Assembly (NCBI GenBank): GCA_028829895.1
Contig: CM054181.1
Span: forward strand, 13,982,001-14,046,000
Length of the DNA stretch: 64,000 nt
DNA from: Sinotaia quadrata
Lineage: Eukaryota > Mollusca > Gastropoda > Architaenioglossa > Viviparidae
Direction: 5' to 3'
The position numbers were made by a program, and so were the translations under genes. Every line of letters begins with the position of its first letter. Within the stretch, counting starts at the first letter, position 1. The notes beneath the pieces were generated by a model, which saw nothing but the letters and a program-made list of their open reading frames with translations, made no database searches and had not been told where the DNA came from. Below, in pieces: positions 1 through 11,849 of this stretch.

Positions 1-234
1 TTAATTGTCGGTATGAACTTGTCTTATGTGTATTAACGCCTTATTCACATATTTATTGGCTGTAAATGTTTCAGTCGGTATCAATAATTTATCATTTATT
101 TATCATGAGGGATCACTGTTGTCTTTTCAAATGACATTGTGTTGTGCGTGTATTTCTAGATATTTACTTATGCTATTTAATTGAGATCTTATAGACACAC
201 CTAACTGTTATTATTTGATAATCTGTGCGTAAAG

Positions 235-271
<37 letters not shown>

Positions 272-292
272 GCGTATGCGAGTGTGTGTGTG
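235..292. repeat. (TA)n-(CA)n tract with complementary (TG)n, potential hairpin
   Basis: A TA run passes into about ten CA units, then an alternating CGCGTATGCG linker, then a TG run. The CA and TG arms are complementary around the linker, so the strand could fold into a hairpin, and the alternating purine-pyrimidine track is Z-DNA-prone. Confidence 0.85.
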
Positions 293-428
293 TCTGTAGT
301 CTGTATCTCTGCACAAAACATACAAAATGCATTCATCTGATATATGGAGCTAAAGAATCCTCATTAAATTGTGACAGATACATTACTGGAGTTCTTAGAG
401 CATTGCATATGTGCTTCGTAACTGGGAG

Positions 429-501
429 ATTATATTAAACATGAAAGCTTATCTCCCCTTTGTAACTGAAATCAAGTGATTATATTAAACATGAAAGCTT
501 A
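429..501. repeat. 22-23 bp direct duplication 50 bp apart
   Basis: The word ATATTAAACATGAAAGCTTA occurs at 430-451 and again at 480-501. After the first copy comes TATCTCCCC, a word of the TTATCTCCC type that recurs in this window (for example near 2529). Confidence 0.7.
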
Positions 502-577
502 GCACCGTTATATTATAGAAATCAAAATTATTGCCCCAAAATATCTGCTAACATTAATAATTCCAAGCAGGAGTTTT

Positions 578-579
<2 letters not shown>

Positions 580-631
<52 letters not shown>
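580..631. repeat. (TG)n microsatellite
   Basis: About 26 uninterrupted TG units. The predicted minus-strand reading frame through it is a repeat artefact. Confidence 0.95.
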
Positions 632-632
<1 letters not shown>

Positions 633-815
633 ATATGAGAGAAGGTGAGATATGAGAGACAAGGGGAGATATTAGAGACAAGTTGAGATATGAGAAACAG
701 GTGGGGATATGAGAGACAATGTGAGATAGAGACTATGGAAGATATTAGAGACAAGTGGAGATATTAGAGTCAGTTGGAGATATTAGAGACAAAGGGATAT
801 ATTAGTGACAAGGCA
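632..815. repeat. Degenerate 18-21 bp GA-rich minisatellite
   Basis: Imperfect head-to-tail copies of GAGATATTAGAGACAAGTG, about nine units, directly following the TG run. Confidence 0.8.
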
Positions 816-887
816 GACTCAGAGTCAGGGCTGATTCTAAGTATTATTGACTGATGCAACAAACATCAAATGAATACACAGCATGCC

Positions 888-1600
888 AGCAATGATTATA
901 TCGATATCACACTGTAATACAGCAATGATTATAACGATATCACACTTTAGTACAGAAATGATTATATCGATATCAAACTGTAGTACAGCAATGATTATAA
1001 CGATATCACACTTTAGTACAGAAATGATTAAATCGATATCGAACTGTAGTACAAAATGATTATATCGATATGAAACCGTAGTAAAGCAATGATTATATCA
1101 ACATTAATTACACTGCAGAACAGCAACGATTATATAGATATCAAACCGTATTAGAGTAATGTTTATATCGATATTACACTGTAGTAAAACAATGATTATA
1201 TGAATATCACTCTGCAGTACAACAATGATTATATCAATATCACATTGTAGTACAACAATGATTATATCAATATCACATTGTAGTACAACAATGATTATAT
1301 CAATATCATACTGTAGTAAAGCAATGATTATATCAATATCATACTGTAGTAAAGCAATGATTACCTAGATATCACACTGTAGTAAAGCAATGATTATATC
1401 AATATCATACTGTAGGAAAGCAATGATTACCTAGATATCACACTGCAGTAAAGCAATGATAATATCGATATCACATTGTAGTAAAGCAATGATTATATGG
1501 ATATCACTCTGTAGTAAAGCAATGATAATATCGATTATCACTCTGTAGTACAGCGAAGATTATATACAAATCACAACGTAGTACAGCAATGATTATACCA
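888..1600. repeat. 33-bp minisatellite, about 21 units
   Basis: Units contain AATGATTATATCGATATCAC followed by a CTGTAGTAC-type end. Variants (AACGATATC, CAATATCAT, CTAGATATC) fall in blocks. Alternate units match better than neighbours near 900-1030 and 1310-1450, suggesting two-unit duplications. Confidence 0.9.
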
Positions 1601-1997
1601 AATGCGACAGGTATTTTCAACAGCGAGAGCATCTCTTAAATTGTGATTATATATCATCACTTCATCTATGATAAATTACACCTTTCAATTGTGGATATCG
1701 ATCAAAGGAGTAGCCTCCAATGACCACGTACCCTACCTCCCAGTGTTAACAGACTACAACGGAATAGCACTGACCTGGCATATATCCCCAAATAGTTTGT
1801 AGTGCACCCATCCACTACTACTAAGGCTTTCGTCACAATTAATAATCTGGATCGTGGATGTTGATAAAACAAATAGAATTTATTAACAATATAAATTATT
1901 TTTATCTGCACACTATATAAGGTAAGGATGTACTCGACAAATACACACAGGTATAAATATGTTAATCAATATAATCTTAAGTTCACCTATTGATTAT
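1601..1997. other. Unassigned AT-rich spacer
   Basis: I see no gene or repeat here. Short frames on the minus strand have no recognisable features. Confidence 0.5.
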
Positions 1998-2330
1998 CAG
2001 TCATTTATACTACCATTTTATCATTCCATCAGTCATTTATACTACCATTTTATCATTCCATCAGTCATTTATACTACCATTTTATCATTCCATCAGTCAT
2101 TTATGCTACCATTTTATCATCCCGTCAGTCATCTATACTACCATTTTATCATTTTACCAGTCACCCATGCTACCATTCCGCCATCCTAACTTGCTTCTAT
2201 TCCACCAAGCTACCATTCTATTATTATACAATGCCACCATTCTAGCATTCTAACAGTTTAACATGCTAAATTCTAGCATCCCACCATGTTGCCATTCTTT
2301 CATTTTATTATTCTACCATTCTGCTCACTC
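1998..2330. repeat. 32-bp minisatellite decaying into a short ACCATTCT-type repeat
   Basis: About five clean units containing CAGTCATTTATACTACCATT at 1998-2160, then progressively degenerate copies of a CTACCATTCT word to about 2330. The 32-bp period is not a multiple of three, so the frames through it are not coding evidence. Confidence 0.88.
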
Positions 2331-2830
2331 TTGACAAAGCGGTCTGTTACTCATTTTCAGCCAATAATTCTGTATGAAAAACTTTTCTCTGCATGAAAAC
2401 AAACAAGCAAACAAGAAAACCTTTCCACCTATCTACAGACCTTCATCAAAGTAGCAGTACTCTGCATTCTGCTTTCAGTTGTGCAGTAAGTGACTCGTGG
2501 AAAGTATTGACTCTCGTGACGTAATTATTATCTCCCTTTGCTCTTGGTGCTAGATTGAAAACTAAGACTCTGGTCAGAGAGGAGAGAGGAAAGAAACAGA
2601 GTGAGGTTTATTAAGATTATGAACGAAGCCTGATATCTAAAAAAAAAAAAAAAAATCGCCAAAAGCACGCTCACAGAGAATTCGAGAAGCTTTTGAATTG
2701 CATATCTGCATATTTTGCCTGATTTCTTTCCCTCTTAAAATATCAAGTGAAATGAAATGTAGTTTATGAACGAGATATGCCCCGTTACTAAGACACACAA
2801 TCCCAAAGCACTTTGGGTAAAACAAGCAGA
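2331..2830. other. Unassigned spacer with an A-run
   Basis: It holds an uninterrupted run of about 17 A at 2639-2655 and TTATCTCCCTTTG near 2529. I recognise no gene. Confidence 0.5.
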
Positions 2831-2832
2831 AG

Positions 2833-2840
2833 TGACGTCA
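2833..2840. promoter_or_regulatory. Perfect CRE octamer TGACGTCA
   Basis: The palindromic CREB/ATF consensus occurs 15 bp upstream of an ATGGCCGCC start-like context at 2855. It is one of eleven copies in the window (see findings). A promoter role is inference. Confidence 0.45.
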
Positions 2841-2854
2841 CGAATGGGAATCAA

Positions 2855-3004
2855 ATGGCCGCCAATATAATTTCTCTGGTACACCTTACCACTTTGATCC
2901 AATTCGTGCTGATGACAGCGAAAGTTCATCTGATAGTAGATCGCATACCATTTCTAATGATGTTAGAGATACCGAGGAAAAATGACTGATGATGGCCGTG
3001 TCTG
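2855..3004 (+). pseudogene. Possible eroded first exon, P2X7-like cysteine-rich protein type (tentative)
   Basis: An ATG in strong context (AAATGGCCGCC, also a YY1-like word) is followed, after a one-base frame change, by an open stretch reading PYHFDPIRADDSESSSDS, then an acidic tail. A consensus splice donor (G/GTAAGT) follows at 3005. An N-terminal 'PY-F-P' motif followed by an acidic/serine run, with a splice site shortly after, is reminiscent of invertebrate proteins annotated as P2X purinoceptor 7-like. That likeness is from memory and unverified. The frame break and the stop before the donor argue that it is a decayed copy or an unrelated accident. No downstream exon was recognised. 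Confidence 0.22.
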
Positions 3005-3435
3005 GTAAGTTATTTTTCTGCTAAAATAAAGTAACCGTACTATATGCCATAAGTTTGTAGTCATCATTAAGCATATAGACATATTTCTAACTATTATTAA
3101 AATGAGTTATGTATGTTATTTTTATGAATGACGAAAGCTTTTAAAGTAGTTTTGTTATTGCCATAATATATATAATACTATTAGTGATAGTATTAACAAG
3201 CTGCACTAACATAATGGCAGTATAGTTATTTTATAAATAAGTGATTATCATTCTGTATATAATTTTAAGTTACTTATTTTTTCTTTAATTTTCATGCCAT
3301 TATAAATTCAGTTTCTTTCATTTAATACGCTTAATATAAACCGAAAACGGAAGAACCCCCAACTTATTTCTTTCGTTACTGAATTATTTAAATGGAGAAC
3401 AGAAATTAACGAAAGAAAATAACTCTACATTATTG
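3005..3435. other. Unassigned AT-rich spacer
   Basis: Very AT-rich and without repeats or recognisable coding sequence. It would be intronic if the upstream candidate exon were real. Confidence 0.45.
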
Positions 3436-3755
3436 AAGCCACTTCAAACTAAGCGAAACAAAATAAAAACAAACCAAAAGCGAGTTAGAGCAATTTAAAC
3501 CAAAATCAACTAAACCAGTTAAAACTGTTTAAAGCATATTTCAACTAAAGCAATTCAAAGCAGCAAAATAATCAACCAACCCAAACCAAGTCAAAGCAGT
3601 TTAAACCAAACCAAACTAAATCGTCAAAGCAATCGAAGCCATACGAAACCAAATCAAATCAAACCAAACCTAATCCAGCTAAACTAAGTCAAATTAAGTT
3701 AAACAAATCAAACAAAATCTAATCTAGCTAAACCAAGTAAATTAAGTTACACATA
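3436..3755. repeat. Degenerate AAACCAAA / AAATCAAA short-period repeat
   Basis: A stretch of about 320 bp dominated by 5-10 bp variants of AAACCAA, AAATCAA and AAGCAGTT, with almost no G on the plus strand. No unit is strictly conserved, so this is an old, scrambled simple repeat. Confidence 0.75.
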
Positions 3756-4576
3756 ATGGCGACAACAAAATCCATTATGGAACTCTCGGATCTTTACGTG
3801 AAAGCCACCAACATAGTGTTCAGCAAAATAGCAGCAGCATGAAAAATCTTTTAATTTCACCAAATTAACAGTTCATGGCACTCTAATTTTAGACAGACGG
3901 ACAGACAGACAGAAAGAAAGATAGATGTGCGTGAGTGTGTATATATAAAATGTCTAACTCAATAATCTAAGAGTTTAATAGGTAGATAAATAAGCGATAG
4001 ATTGTAGCCAAATGTACTTTCATTAATTAGTGGATTTGTCTTCTCCTGAGTCTGAGCTGTACTGCACTAGATGGCTCATGTCATGCCTGGCATGGGAAAG
4101 GGTGGGAATGGCTGACCTTTCTAGGTTTTTCCTTCTAGGGTCATACTCACCACCCCTTGCATAATGACACAAGAGTCATTCAACATAACAACTCAATACT
4201 CAAAATAAACTCACCTAGACATTAAGCAAACTTCAGCAATAGTTCTCGCAAGAAATACATTGTTAAACCAGATTAAATCAGTCAAAACAAAACAATAGTA
4301 TAAAATTAAAAATCCACCTTTTTCTGAATAAACCTGCACTGACGAACCAATTTCAACTCAATTAAACTATATTTAATAAATGAAACTCCACATGGCCCTT
4401 GAAAAGATCCTTCTGGGGTCTATCAAACCATGTTACAATAAAAATACATTTCTGACACAACATGAAAATTTTCATTGGATGCATATCTGCTTGAGTTCAT
4501 ATTGTTTTCTTTGTGTGGTCTCTGGAGAATATTCCTGTCTATAGCAGTGTATTTGGACTATTAAAGTTTTACATGT
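3756..4576. other. Unassigned spacer
   Basis: It contains short GACA/GAAA runs near 3895-3925 and an AATAAT run at the 3' side. I see no gene. Confidence 0.45.
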
Positions 4577-5600
4577 TGTGAAGGTAACGTCACCTTATTT
4601 AATGGATAATAATAATAATAATAATAATAAATGAATTAATCGCCCATGCCTAATTACAAGTGATGAGAATCCTAATTTATGTTATTAAGAATTCCACGTC
4701 TCTCTCTCTTGGTGGATATGCGCGTGCTGTAAATGTTTTCTAATTTCCACAACATTAAAGACAAACATTACTGTCACACAATATTTTCGTTCTGTGGAAA
4801 AGGTCTTACCAAAGGAAAAGAGAAATCCGTCTTTAAATCTATATTTAGTGATCCCCCACCCACCCACTATCTTTTCCAAAGTATGGTTATCAATATGTGT
4901 AAGAAGATCAAATTTCACAATAAATTTATTAAATCAACAATAAAATATACATCTAGCAAATACAATGAAGACATTACTTGACGGCAATGTCTCCAATAAC
5001 TACAATCGAATAATTTCAGTATTATATATACAGTCTAATATCATAACACACAATTCAACGGATAGTGTCAATATAAATCACAACATGATTCTTATTAGAC
5101 AAAAGAAATAGAGTTATAAAGATTATAGTGACAATTGTTTCTACATAACCTTGTCTAGGCAAAGCCGAAATAGTATTTCATGTGTTTTCGTAACAAAGAC
5201 ACAAGTTTATTATCACTAGGAAATTGTCAGTTTCATATGCTTCTCTTGCATGTTGTAGAACATTGATGAGCCGTTATTCTCTCCAGGCTAACCTCTAGTA
5301 CCCCACCGTATTAGCTCCCTCAAGCAGAACAACAATTGTAGTAATTTCCAGTAACTTCCTTGTACCAGAAATTCTATGGTGTAGTCAACATACTTTGCCA
5401 CCAGACATCAGCAGAGTACAGTGTAATCTTACACTTGCGTACTGGGAGTAGAAACTTCTTGGATCTACCACAGTCATGGCAGTTTATAAATCAGTAAACC
5501 AGGAGATAAAAAAAACCCCAGGAGGTAAAAACAAAAAATCTTCTTCCCTGTAAAATATAGTCAGGGAACAAATGCTAAATTTCCAGTTTATTCATTGTAT
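4577..5600 (-). mobile_element. Inverted partial copy of the 1.6 kb LTR-like family
   Basis: The reverse complement of this stretch aligns by eye with 33180-34172, including blocks around GGTAGATTCAAGAAG, GGAAGTTACTGGAAATT, TTGTTGATTTAATA-type AT blocks and ATCACTTGTAATTA. The family terminus TTCACA (plus strand TGTGAA at 4577) is retained; the other end fades at about 5600. It carries an (AAT)n expansion near 4605-4630. It is diverged and clearly older than the Gmr1-like element. The short frames inside are not coding. Confidence 0.65.
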
Positions 5601-5982
5601 TTGTGTGGACAACTGTAATGGACAAGTCAATACCTCATAGGACCTGTTCAAATAGCTACACCATCTCTGCTTCACTCTTGGAGCTTGAGGGGGCGCTGGT
5701 GACAGTGACCAACTGCCTATTTTTCCTAATTCTCTGCTAAGGTATCTTTAGCGTGTTTGGCCTGTAATACCATGGGCCTGATATTCTGTCTCATATGGAG
5801 AAACATTAAGCCTGCAACACTGAGTGGGACATAGTTAAGGATCACCAGTAATTTCATTTCATCTTGTGCAATGAGTTAGAGGTCAATGTCCTACTGTCTG
5901 CACTATCGCTTCCTTTGATTAGTATCTAGTCCAGCTACTACAGTCAGATACATCAAGAGCCCAAATGAAATGACATCTATTT
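5601..5982. other. Unassigned spacer
   Basis: Nothing recognised. Confidence 0.4.
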
Positions 5983-6142
5983 CACTGAAGGTCTAAACTA
6001 GCGTCACTGAAGGTCTAAACTAGCGTCACTAAGGTCTAAACTATTATCAATGAAGGTCTAAACTAGCGTCACTAAGGTCTAAACTAGCGTCACTGAGGTC
6101 TAAACTAGCGTCACTGAAGGTCTAAACTAGCGTCACTGAAGA
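5983..6142. repeat. 21-22 bp minisatellite
   Basis: About seven units of GGTCTAAACTAGCGTCACTG, alternating 21 and 22 bp by loss of one A. Confidence 0.92.
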
Positions 6143-7248
6143 ACATATGAAATTAGTCTCAGTAAGTCCCGAGGTAAAATGAAAATACTTGGGTCTGTAT
6201 ACATTTAGTATATTTTGTTATGTTTTTAGAAATGAGATCTTAAAGTGCACAAAATTAATGATCTAACAACTGAAATAAAGAAAAGCAGAAGACAAGAGAA
6301 AGATAGTAACAATTGTAGTGGATCTTAAGTGTGACAGCCTAGAACCGCAAGTCACATAAACAATGATTTAATTATTTTTTCTACTAATTAATTTTTCTAA
6401 GTAACTATTTGTATTGTCAAAATTCGTTTAATATATTTCTTTCTGACCCGTTTTGCTGTGTTAACAGTGCGAGAAAACCTTTTAGTTGGTTGGACAAGTG
6501 ATTTCAACAGTCCTGCCTGACAGTGTTTACATGCTTATCCAACTAACTCCTCCCCCCCCCCACCAAGTGTTGTGGTCAGAAGTGAATTGTATATTCACTT
6601 AAGACATACATGAGTAATTGTATCTTGCCTACAGACACCTTGCATTCAACTCCACACCTGTAGACACTCAGAAAAGCTTTTAGTAATAGCAGATTGCATG
6701 CCAGTTTTAGATCTATGTTTACCAAACCTAAAGGCAAGAAAGTTGACGTTGTTGTCTAGTAGGACACGTGATTTTTTTAAAGTGTGAACATATCTCTGAC
6801 TTGGAGTTGAACACAGCGAAATACGACTGCAGGTCATTGCATATTCCGGTCACTCACAAACAGCTTTGTTCCATCCAGAAGAATGGAAAATAAACACGTG
6901 CTCTTATTTATACGAGGACTGAACCATAACTTATTTCTTGGTTCTGCCACATACTTCCGGTTTTTTTAAAAGGCACTTGTGGCAGTCATCAATGCAAAGT
7001 CAGGTATAAGTATGGTGCCGCAGAGTTGATATGTTTGTGCTCAGAGTCTCTTTAGTTTACTATTTTCAAAGAAATTCTTTAATTCTTTATTGCACTTTTT
7101 TTTAAATACTTCGAAAATTCTTGAGCTGATTTTTTTTCTATTTTAATTGTATGTTTTGCACTTAAAAAATTCTTCGTTGAATTTTTCATACAAAAAGAAA
7201 TATTCTTTAATTGCATTGTCTTACTTAGAACTCTTTCATTGTATCATG
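6143..7248. other. Unassigned AT-rich spacer
   Basis: It holds a C-run near 6551-6560. I see no supported gene. Confidence 0.4.
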
Positions 7249-7428
7249 ATATGTAGAAGTCTCTTAATTGTATCTTCATATGTAAAAGACTCTTAATTGT
7301 ATCTTCATCTGTAGAGGACCCTTAATTGTATCTTCATATGTAGAAAATTCTTAATTGTATCTTCATATGTAGAATACTCTTAATTGTATCTTCATATGTA
7401 AAAGACTCTTAATTGTATCTTCTTCATT
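7249..7428. repeat. 28-bp minisatellite
   Basis: About six units containing CTTAATTGTATCTTCATATG, ending in GTAGAAGA or GTAAAAGA variants. Confidence 0.9.
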
Positions 7429-7499
7429 CATACTTAAGAAAATGCATTGGTTGTATTGTATGTGTGGTTCCATGTGTCTGAACCCATATGCATGAATAT

Positions 7500-7502
<3 letters not shown>

Positions 7503-7541
<39 letters not shown>

Positions 7542-7547
7542 GAGAGA

Positions 7548-7600
<53 letters not shown>
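7503..7600. repeat. (GA)n microsatellite
   Basis: Nearly pure AG run with two GG interruptions. A long polypurine mirror repeat like this can form triplex DNA. Confidence 0.95.
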
Positions 7601-7603
<3 letters not shown>

Positions 7604-7798
7604 TAATTAATCACCTCATGGAATTATCCACACCTGTATCTTATTTTATCACTAGCATTTCAAAGCCTTCAAATACTTCATTTCTCATCATATGGTTAAC
7701 TGAGTCTACATGATAATTCATTTCTTCAATCTCCATTTTCTTCCTCCTGGTCAGCACTACTGCCATGGCCACGTCATATGGCAAGTTTCCTACAAAAT

Positions 7799-8103
7799 AG
7801 GGAAACAACTGCACCTTCCTACAGAATAGCGACACAATATCGTCTCTGGGAAACAGTGCACCTTCCAACAGAATAGCGACACAATATCGTCTCTGGGAAA
7901 CAACTGCACCTTCCAACAGAATAGCGACACAATATCGTCTCTGGGAAACAACTGCACCTTCCAACAGAATAGCGACACAATATCGTCTCTGGGAAACAAC
8001 TGCACCTTCCAACAGAATAGCGACACAGTATCGTCTCTGGGAAACAACTGCACCTTCCTACAGAATAGCGACACAATATCGTCTCTGGGAAACAACTGCA
8101 CCC
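7799..8103. repeat. 48-bp minisatellite, about 6 units
   Basis: Units contain AGAATAGCGACACAATATCG and CTCTGGGAAACAACTGCACC. The first unit starts at about 7799 and the array stops 33 bp before the hAT target duplication. Because 48 is divisible by three, all minus-strand frames stay open and give 16-residue peptide repeats. I treat these as artefacts. Confidence 0.93.
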
Positions 8104-8135
8104 TTCCTCGTGTTGCAAGCTGCATGCTGTTAACA

Positions 8136-8143
8136 CACTAGAG
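8136..8143. repeat. Target site duplication, left (CACTAGAG)
   Basis: The 8-bp direct repeat flanking the hAT element, matched exactly at 10298-10305. It differs by one base from the NTCTAGAN preference reported for Charlie-type hAT elements. Confidence 0.95.
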
Positions 8144-10297
8144 CAGTGGTGAACAAACGTTTTCAGTCAGGGGCCACAATCTGACTTGTCGAAACCGTCG
8201 GGGGCCACAAAAAAGTGAAGATCAAAATCGTCCCACACAAGACAGACATCACATCTAAAAACACACAAATAAAAATTAAGACTATAATTACGACAAAGAA
8301 GTTGCATACTAAGTTTCAGTCTAAAAATGTTATGATACGTCAATTTTCACAAAGTCAGTGTGATGGATGGTGCTGCATGTCATCTGCAAGCTTCGAAATG
8401 TCCGGCTTGATGTTTGACGTTGAAAGATGCAAAATTGCTTCCAAATTATCATCAGTCAGCTGATTGCGGGTGTTGCTTTTGTTCAGTTTCATCTGTGAGA
8501 ATGCCTGTTCGCAGAAATATGTGCTGCCAAGCATGCTGGTGTGGGCAAGTGCGTTATCTTTCAGATTAGCAAATGTATCAGGCAATGTTCTGTAGAAGTC
8601 AAGCAAACTGTTTTATATGTAAATAGCACGCAGTTCACCAGATGCCTGGAGATCAGTAAGTTTTAGCTGGTATTCTGCTGACAAGTCATCCACTGACATA
8701 CTGAACGGATCAGCAAAAGGTTTCATTAACAATCTGCATTGGTCAAAGTCATGAAACCGTGAACTGAAAGACTGAACCAATGCATCTAGATTTCCAACAT
8801 AAACATTTGTGTCAATGTCGTGACTCTTCTGTAACTGTGACTGAAAAGTGGGAAAGTGCACAAAGTTTCCCGATGCTGCTTGCTGCCGGAACAGCTGCAA
8901 CATTGTCTTGAATGCCGAGATGTGATTTGCAACTTGACAAACAAGCTGATTTTTGCCTTGCAACTTCACTTTCAGATCATTCAAGTGTTGTGTCATGTCG
9001 ACCAGAAAAGTCAAATCAGCTTACCATGCTGGATCAGTCACGGAAGCAACTTCTGTGTCTTTGTTCTTGCTTCTGAGGAATTCTATGACCTCTTCAATTA
9101 ACTCCCAGAATCTTTTGAGCATCTTCCCTCGACTCAGCCAGCGTACTTCACAGCAATAAACAAGGTCACCATGATCTGCATCAATTTCTTCAAGAAGACT
9201 TTGAAATTGGCGGTGATTGAGTCCTCGTGATTTGACGAAATTAATTGTTTTCGTCTCTAACGCCATCAGTGCCTGAAAACCAAGCTCTTTACTGCACAGG
9301 TTCTGTTGGTGAATAATACAGTGCAACTTCACCAACGTCTGTTCTACTTTCCTCGATGTTTCATCAACAGTGCTACCAGCCCGTTACTTTCTCCGGTCAT
9401 GGCTGGTGCTTCATCAGTTGTCACACTTTCCAGTTTCGTGAAATCCAGTGAAACACTACTACACAGTCGAACTGTCTTTTCAAATAGAGCAGATGCAGTT
9501 GTCTGACCCTTCATGGAACCCAAGCTGATAAGTTCCTCTGTGATATCAAATGATGACGACACACCGTGAACAAAACCTAGCAGCTGTGCGGTTGAATTGA
9601 TACCAGTCGACTTGTCTGCAGCCAAAGAGAAGTAGACATAGTTGGCTGCTTTGTTTGCAAGCTGTCTTGTCACGTCTTCTGAGATGTGTGAAATTCTTCG
9701 TTGAACTGTCATATGATTCAAAGCCATCTGCAGCTTGCAAACAGCTTCTGGACACAACTTTTCTGATGCAGTAATCATACATTGCTTGACAAAATCACTG
9801 TCAGTAAAAGGTCGGCCAGATTTCCCTATCATCAACGAAATCTCGTACTGACCTCACATGCTGCACTAAAATCTGCTTACTGCTTTGAGAAAATGTTCTG
9901 TTGGTGATTCAGCGAACGCCTCAGACATTTAATTCGAGCTGTTCTTTTATCACTGACAACGTTATGGAAATCTTGATGCTTTGTCTCATAATGATGTTTT
10001 ATATTGGAAACCTTTACCACTGCCACTTGAATGATACAGCAGACAAATAACATTCGTCTGTTGTTGAACAAAACAGTATTGTAGAGTCCAGTCATCATTA
10101 AGCTGCCGGTTTTCATTGTCACCTTTTCTTTTATGATTAGCTGCCATTTTGTCACAAAAATATAATCAAAATGAACAACGGAAAATATGGCGGGTACTTC
10201 CGCCAAACCGGGTAATTGGTGATGTGCACCACTGCAAAATTAATAGCAACACTCATGGGCTAGATTTGGCCCACGGGCTGGAGTTTGTGCACCACTG
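8144..10297 (-). mobile_element. Complete hAT DNA transposon (Charlie-type), non-functional
   Basis: A 2154-bp element with terminal inverted repeats CAGTGGTGAACAAAC (left) and CAGTGGTGCACAAAC (right, reverse complement), 14 of 15 identical, flanked by a perfect 8-bp duplication CACTAGAG. It encodes one transposase on the minus strand, now broken. Both ends also carry GGCCACA / GGCCCA words just inside the inverted repeats, common in this superfamily. The intact duplication says the element inserted here once and has not moved since. The damage in its gene says it can no longer move itself, though an active relative might still mobilise it through its ends. Confidence 0.95.
8355..10147 (-). 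pseudogene. hAT transposase pseudogene with N-terminal BED zinc finger (GTF2IRD2-like / Charlie type)
   Basis: Cut-and-paste transposase of the hAT superfamily, about 590 codons. I place the start at the ATG ending at 10147, giving MAANHKRKGDNENRQLNDDW, as expected upstream of the zinc finger. In order: a BED finger with C..C and HHYETKH at 9980-10060; the RNase-H-like core with first acidic residue in AADKST and second in VTTDEAPAMTG (9344-9835); the HCIIHQ and CEVRWLSRG blocks (9021-9335); and a C-terminal dimerisation region with TYFCEQAFSQMK and LTDDNLEAIL (8355-8606). Breaks: in-frame TAA stops at 9021-9023 (a Leu position in relatives, one base from TTA) and 8613-8615, plus frame changes at about 10020-10050, about 9850-9880 and about 9340. 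Family relatives are often annotated 'general transcription factor II-I repeat domain-containing protein 2-like'. Confidence 0.93.
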
Positions 10298-10305
10298 CAC
10301 TAGAG
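10298..10305. repeat. Target site duplication, right (CACTAGAG)
   Basis: Exact copy of 8136-8143, immediately outside the right inverted repeat. Confidence 0.95.
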
Positions 10306-11849
10306 GCAAAGGTCGTAAAAATAGCTCATGCAAAGGGAGAAAACTCAGCCATCACTGTGTCATTGTACCGGGTGATAGAATTCTAATTTATAATCCTCTC
10401 AAAATATCTCTGTGATTGAAACTGAAAATATCTCTGTGATTTTCTTATTCTTTGTACAAATGGTGTATCTGTGCAAAATTAGTATATTTGTAAAAGCCAG
10501 ACTAAATACTGAATTCTGAAGGTCAATAACTGTTAGTAGTTAAAGGATCAATGATTTCTGTTACCCCTGATGAACAATTCAAGTGTAATAATTTTTAAAG
10601 GACAAACAAACTTTCACTACTTTAAAAGACAGACCGAATGAACTGGCAACATGATATTTTCTACACCTAACTGCTTCAAAAGTATTCCGGTCCCATGACA
10701 AAGAATTTTCTTTACTGATCTGCATAGAAGTTTTCCTTATTGATTTACTTAGCAAAATTCTGTTGTTTTGTAATTCAATAGTCTTTACTTAAATATTGCC
10801 TTTGTAACTTCTTCATGACTATAAATGTATCTGTTTGATTATAATTATCAGATTTCGTAGTCAGAATTATTTACATCATATATCAAGTTTTATTACATGT
10901 TTTGCATGTTAAATAAATTTTTGTCATATTGTTTACACTCAAACTTCTCTTATAAAAAAGGAGTGTGATGTGCATGCTTATGGGGTGGGGACCTTTGTTC
11001 TTGTTTATTCAAGTCAGACAACCAGTACATCTTTTGGGTGAGTGTCTCTCTAAGCTATGAGAAGTTTGAAGGCAAAAATCGTACAACCCTACAACCCTTA
11101 GTGTAGCAAGAAGGGACACTAGTTGGTATGTGGATTCTGGCCTGTTAACGCTCAGAGACAAAGATGGAAGTCTAATTTAATAACCATTAATATCTTTGAC
11201 GTCTGACCGAGTTTTTCGTCTGCTTTGATAGGGCCTTTTAAAGATGGGATTAATTAGATTATTTGGTTTGAAGAGTTAATCTATTAACCTTGCTCACCAA
11301 ATTAAATATTTTCGTTATTAACTAGCAAGTACCCCAAGTAACTGCACAGTGTCTGAGATACTTCTGAATGATTCTGCCATGTGGACATAACCGCAAACTG
11401 GTATCTCTAACACAGAACCATCTTACCACTAGAATACTTAAATCATTATGTGACTCTAGATCTTTATCTCTTGTTGTATAGCACATACAATGATCTTATA
11501 TTAGTGTGACATATTGATGGGTAATTTTGACAATTAATATTGGGGTCATGTACCATAGCCACTTCTCTTGCATCTGCACTTTTAAGCAAAAACCCAAGCC
11601 ACAAATAAAAAGATTGGCTGTACACAAGATTGGTTGTACACAAGAGAGGCGAATTAGGCAGGTGGATTGCTCACCCATGGTCACCCCCAGTCTCGCCTAG
11701 ACAGGTATTAGCAGTTGATAAGAGTGACCAGTTAGTTTGATAAATCAACTGCTGACTTTAATAAGAAACAAGGGAGCAGACTGAGAACAGATAAGCGGAC
11801 ATAACCAACGAGCATTTTGTTTATGTACGAAATACTGTACCTAACGCTA
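10306..11849. other. Unassigned AT-rich spacer
   Basis: About 1.5 kb with no repeat array and no supported reading frame. Short duplications only (for example AATATCTCTGTGATT near 10400-10440, and TTGGCTGTACACAAGATTGG / TTGTACACAAGAGAGG near 11615-11650). Confidence 0.4.

Noticed and set aside
7641..8136. Three overlapping minus-strand frames of 105-123 codons
   Set aside because: They read the 48-bp minisatellite in all three frames. A three-divisible period keeps every frame open, so this is not coding evidence.
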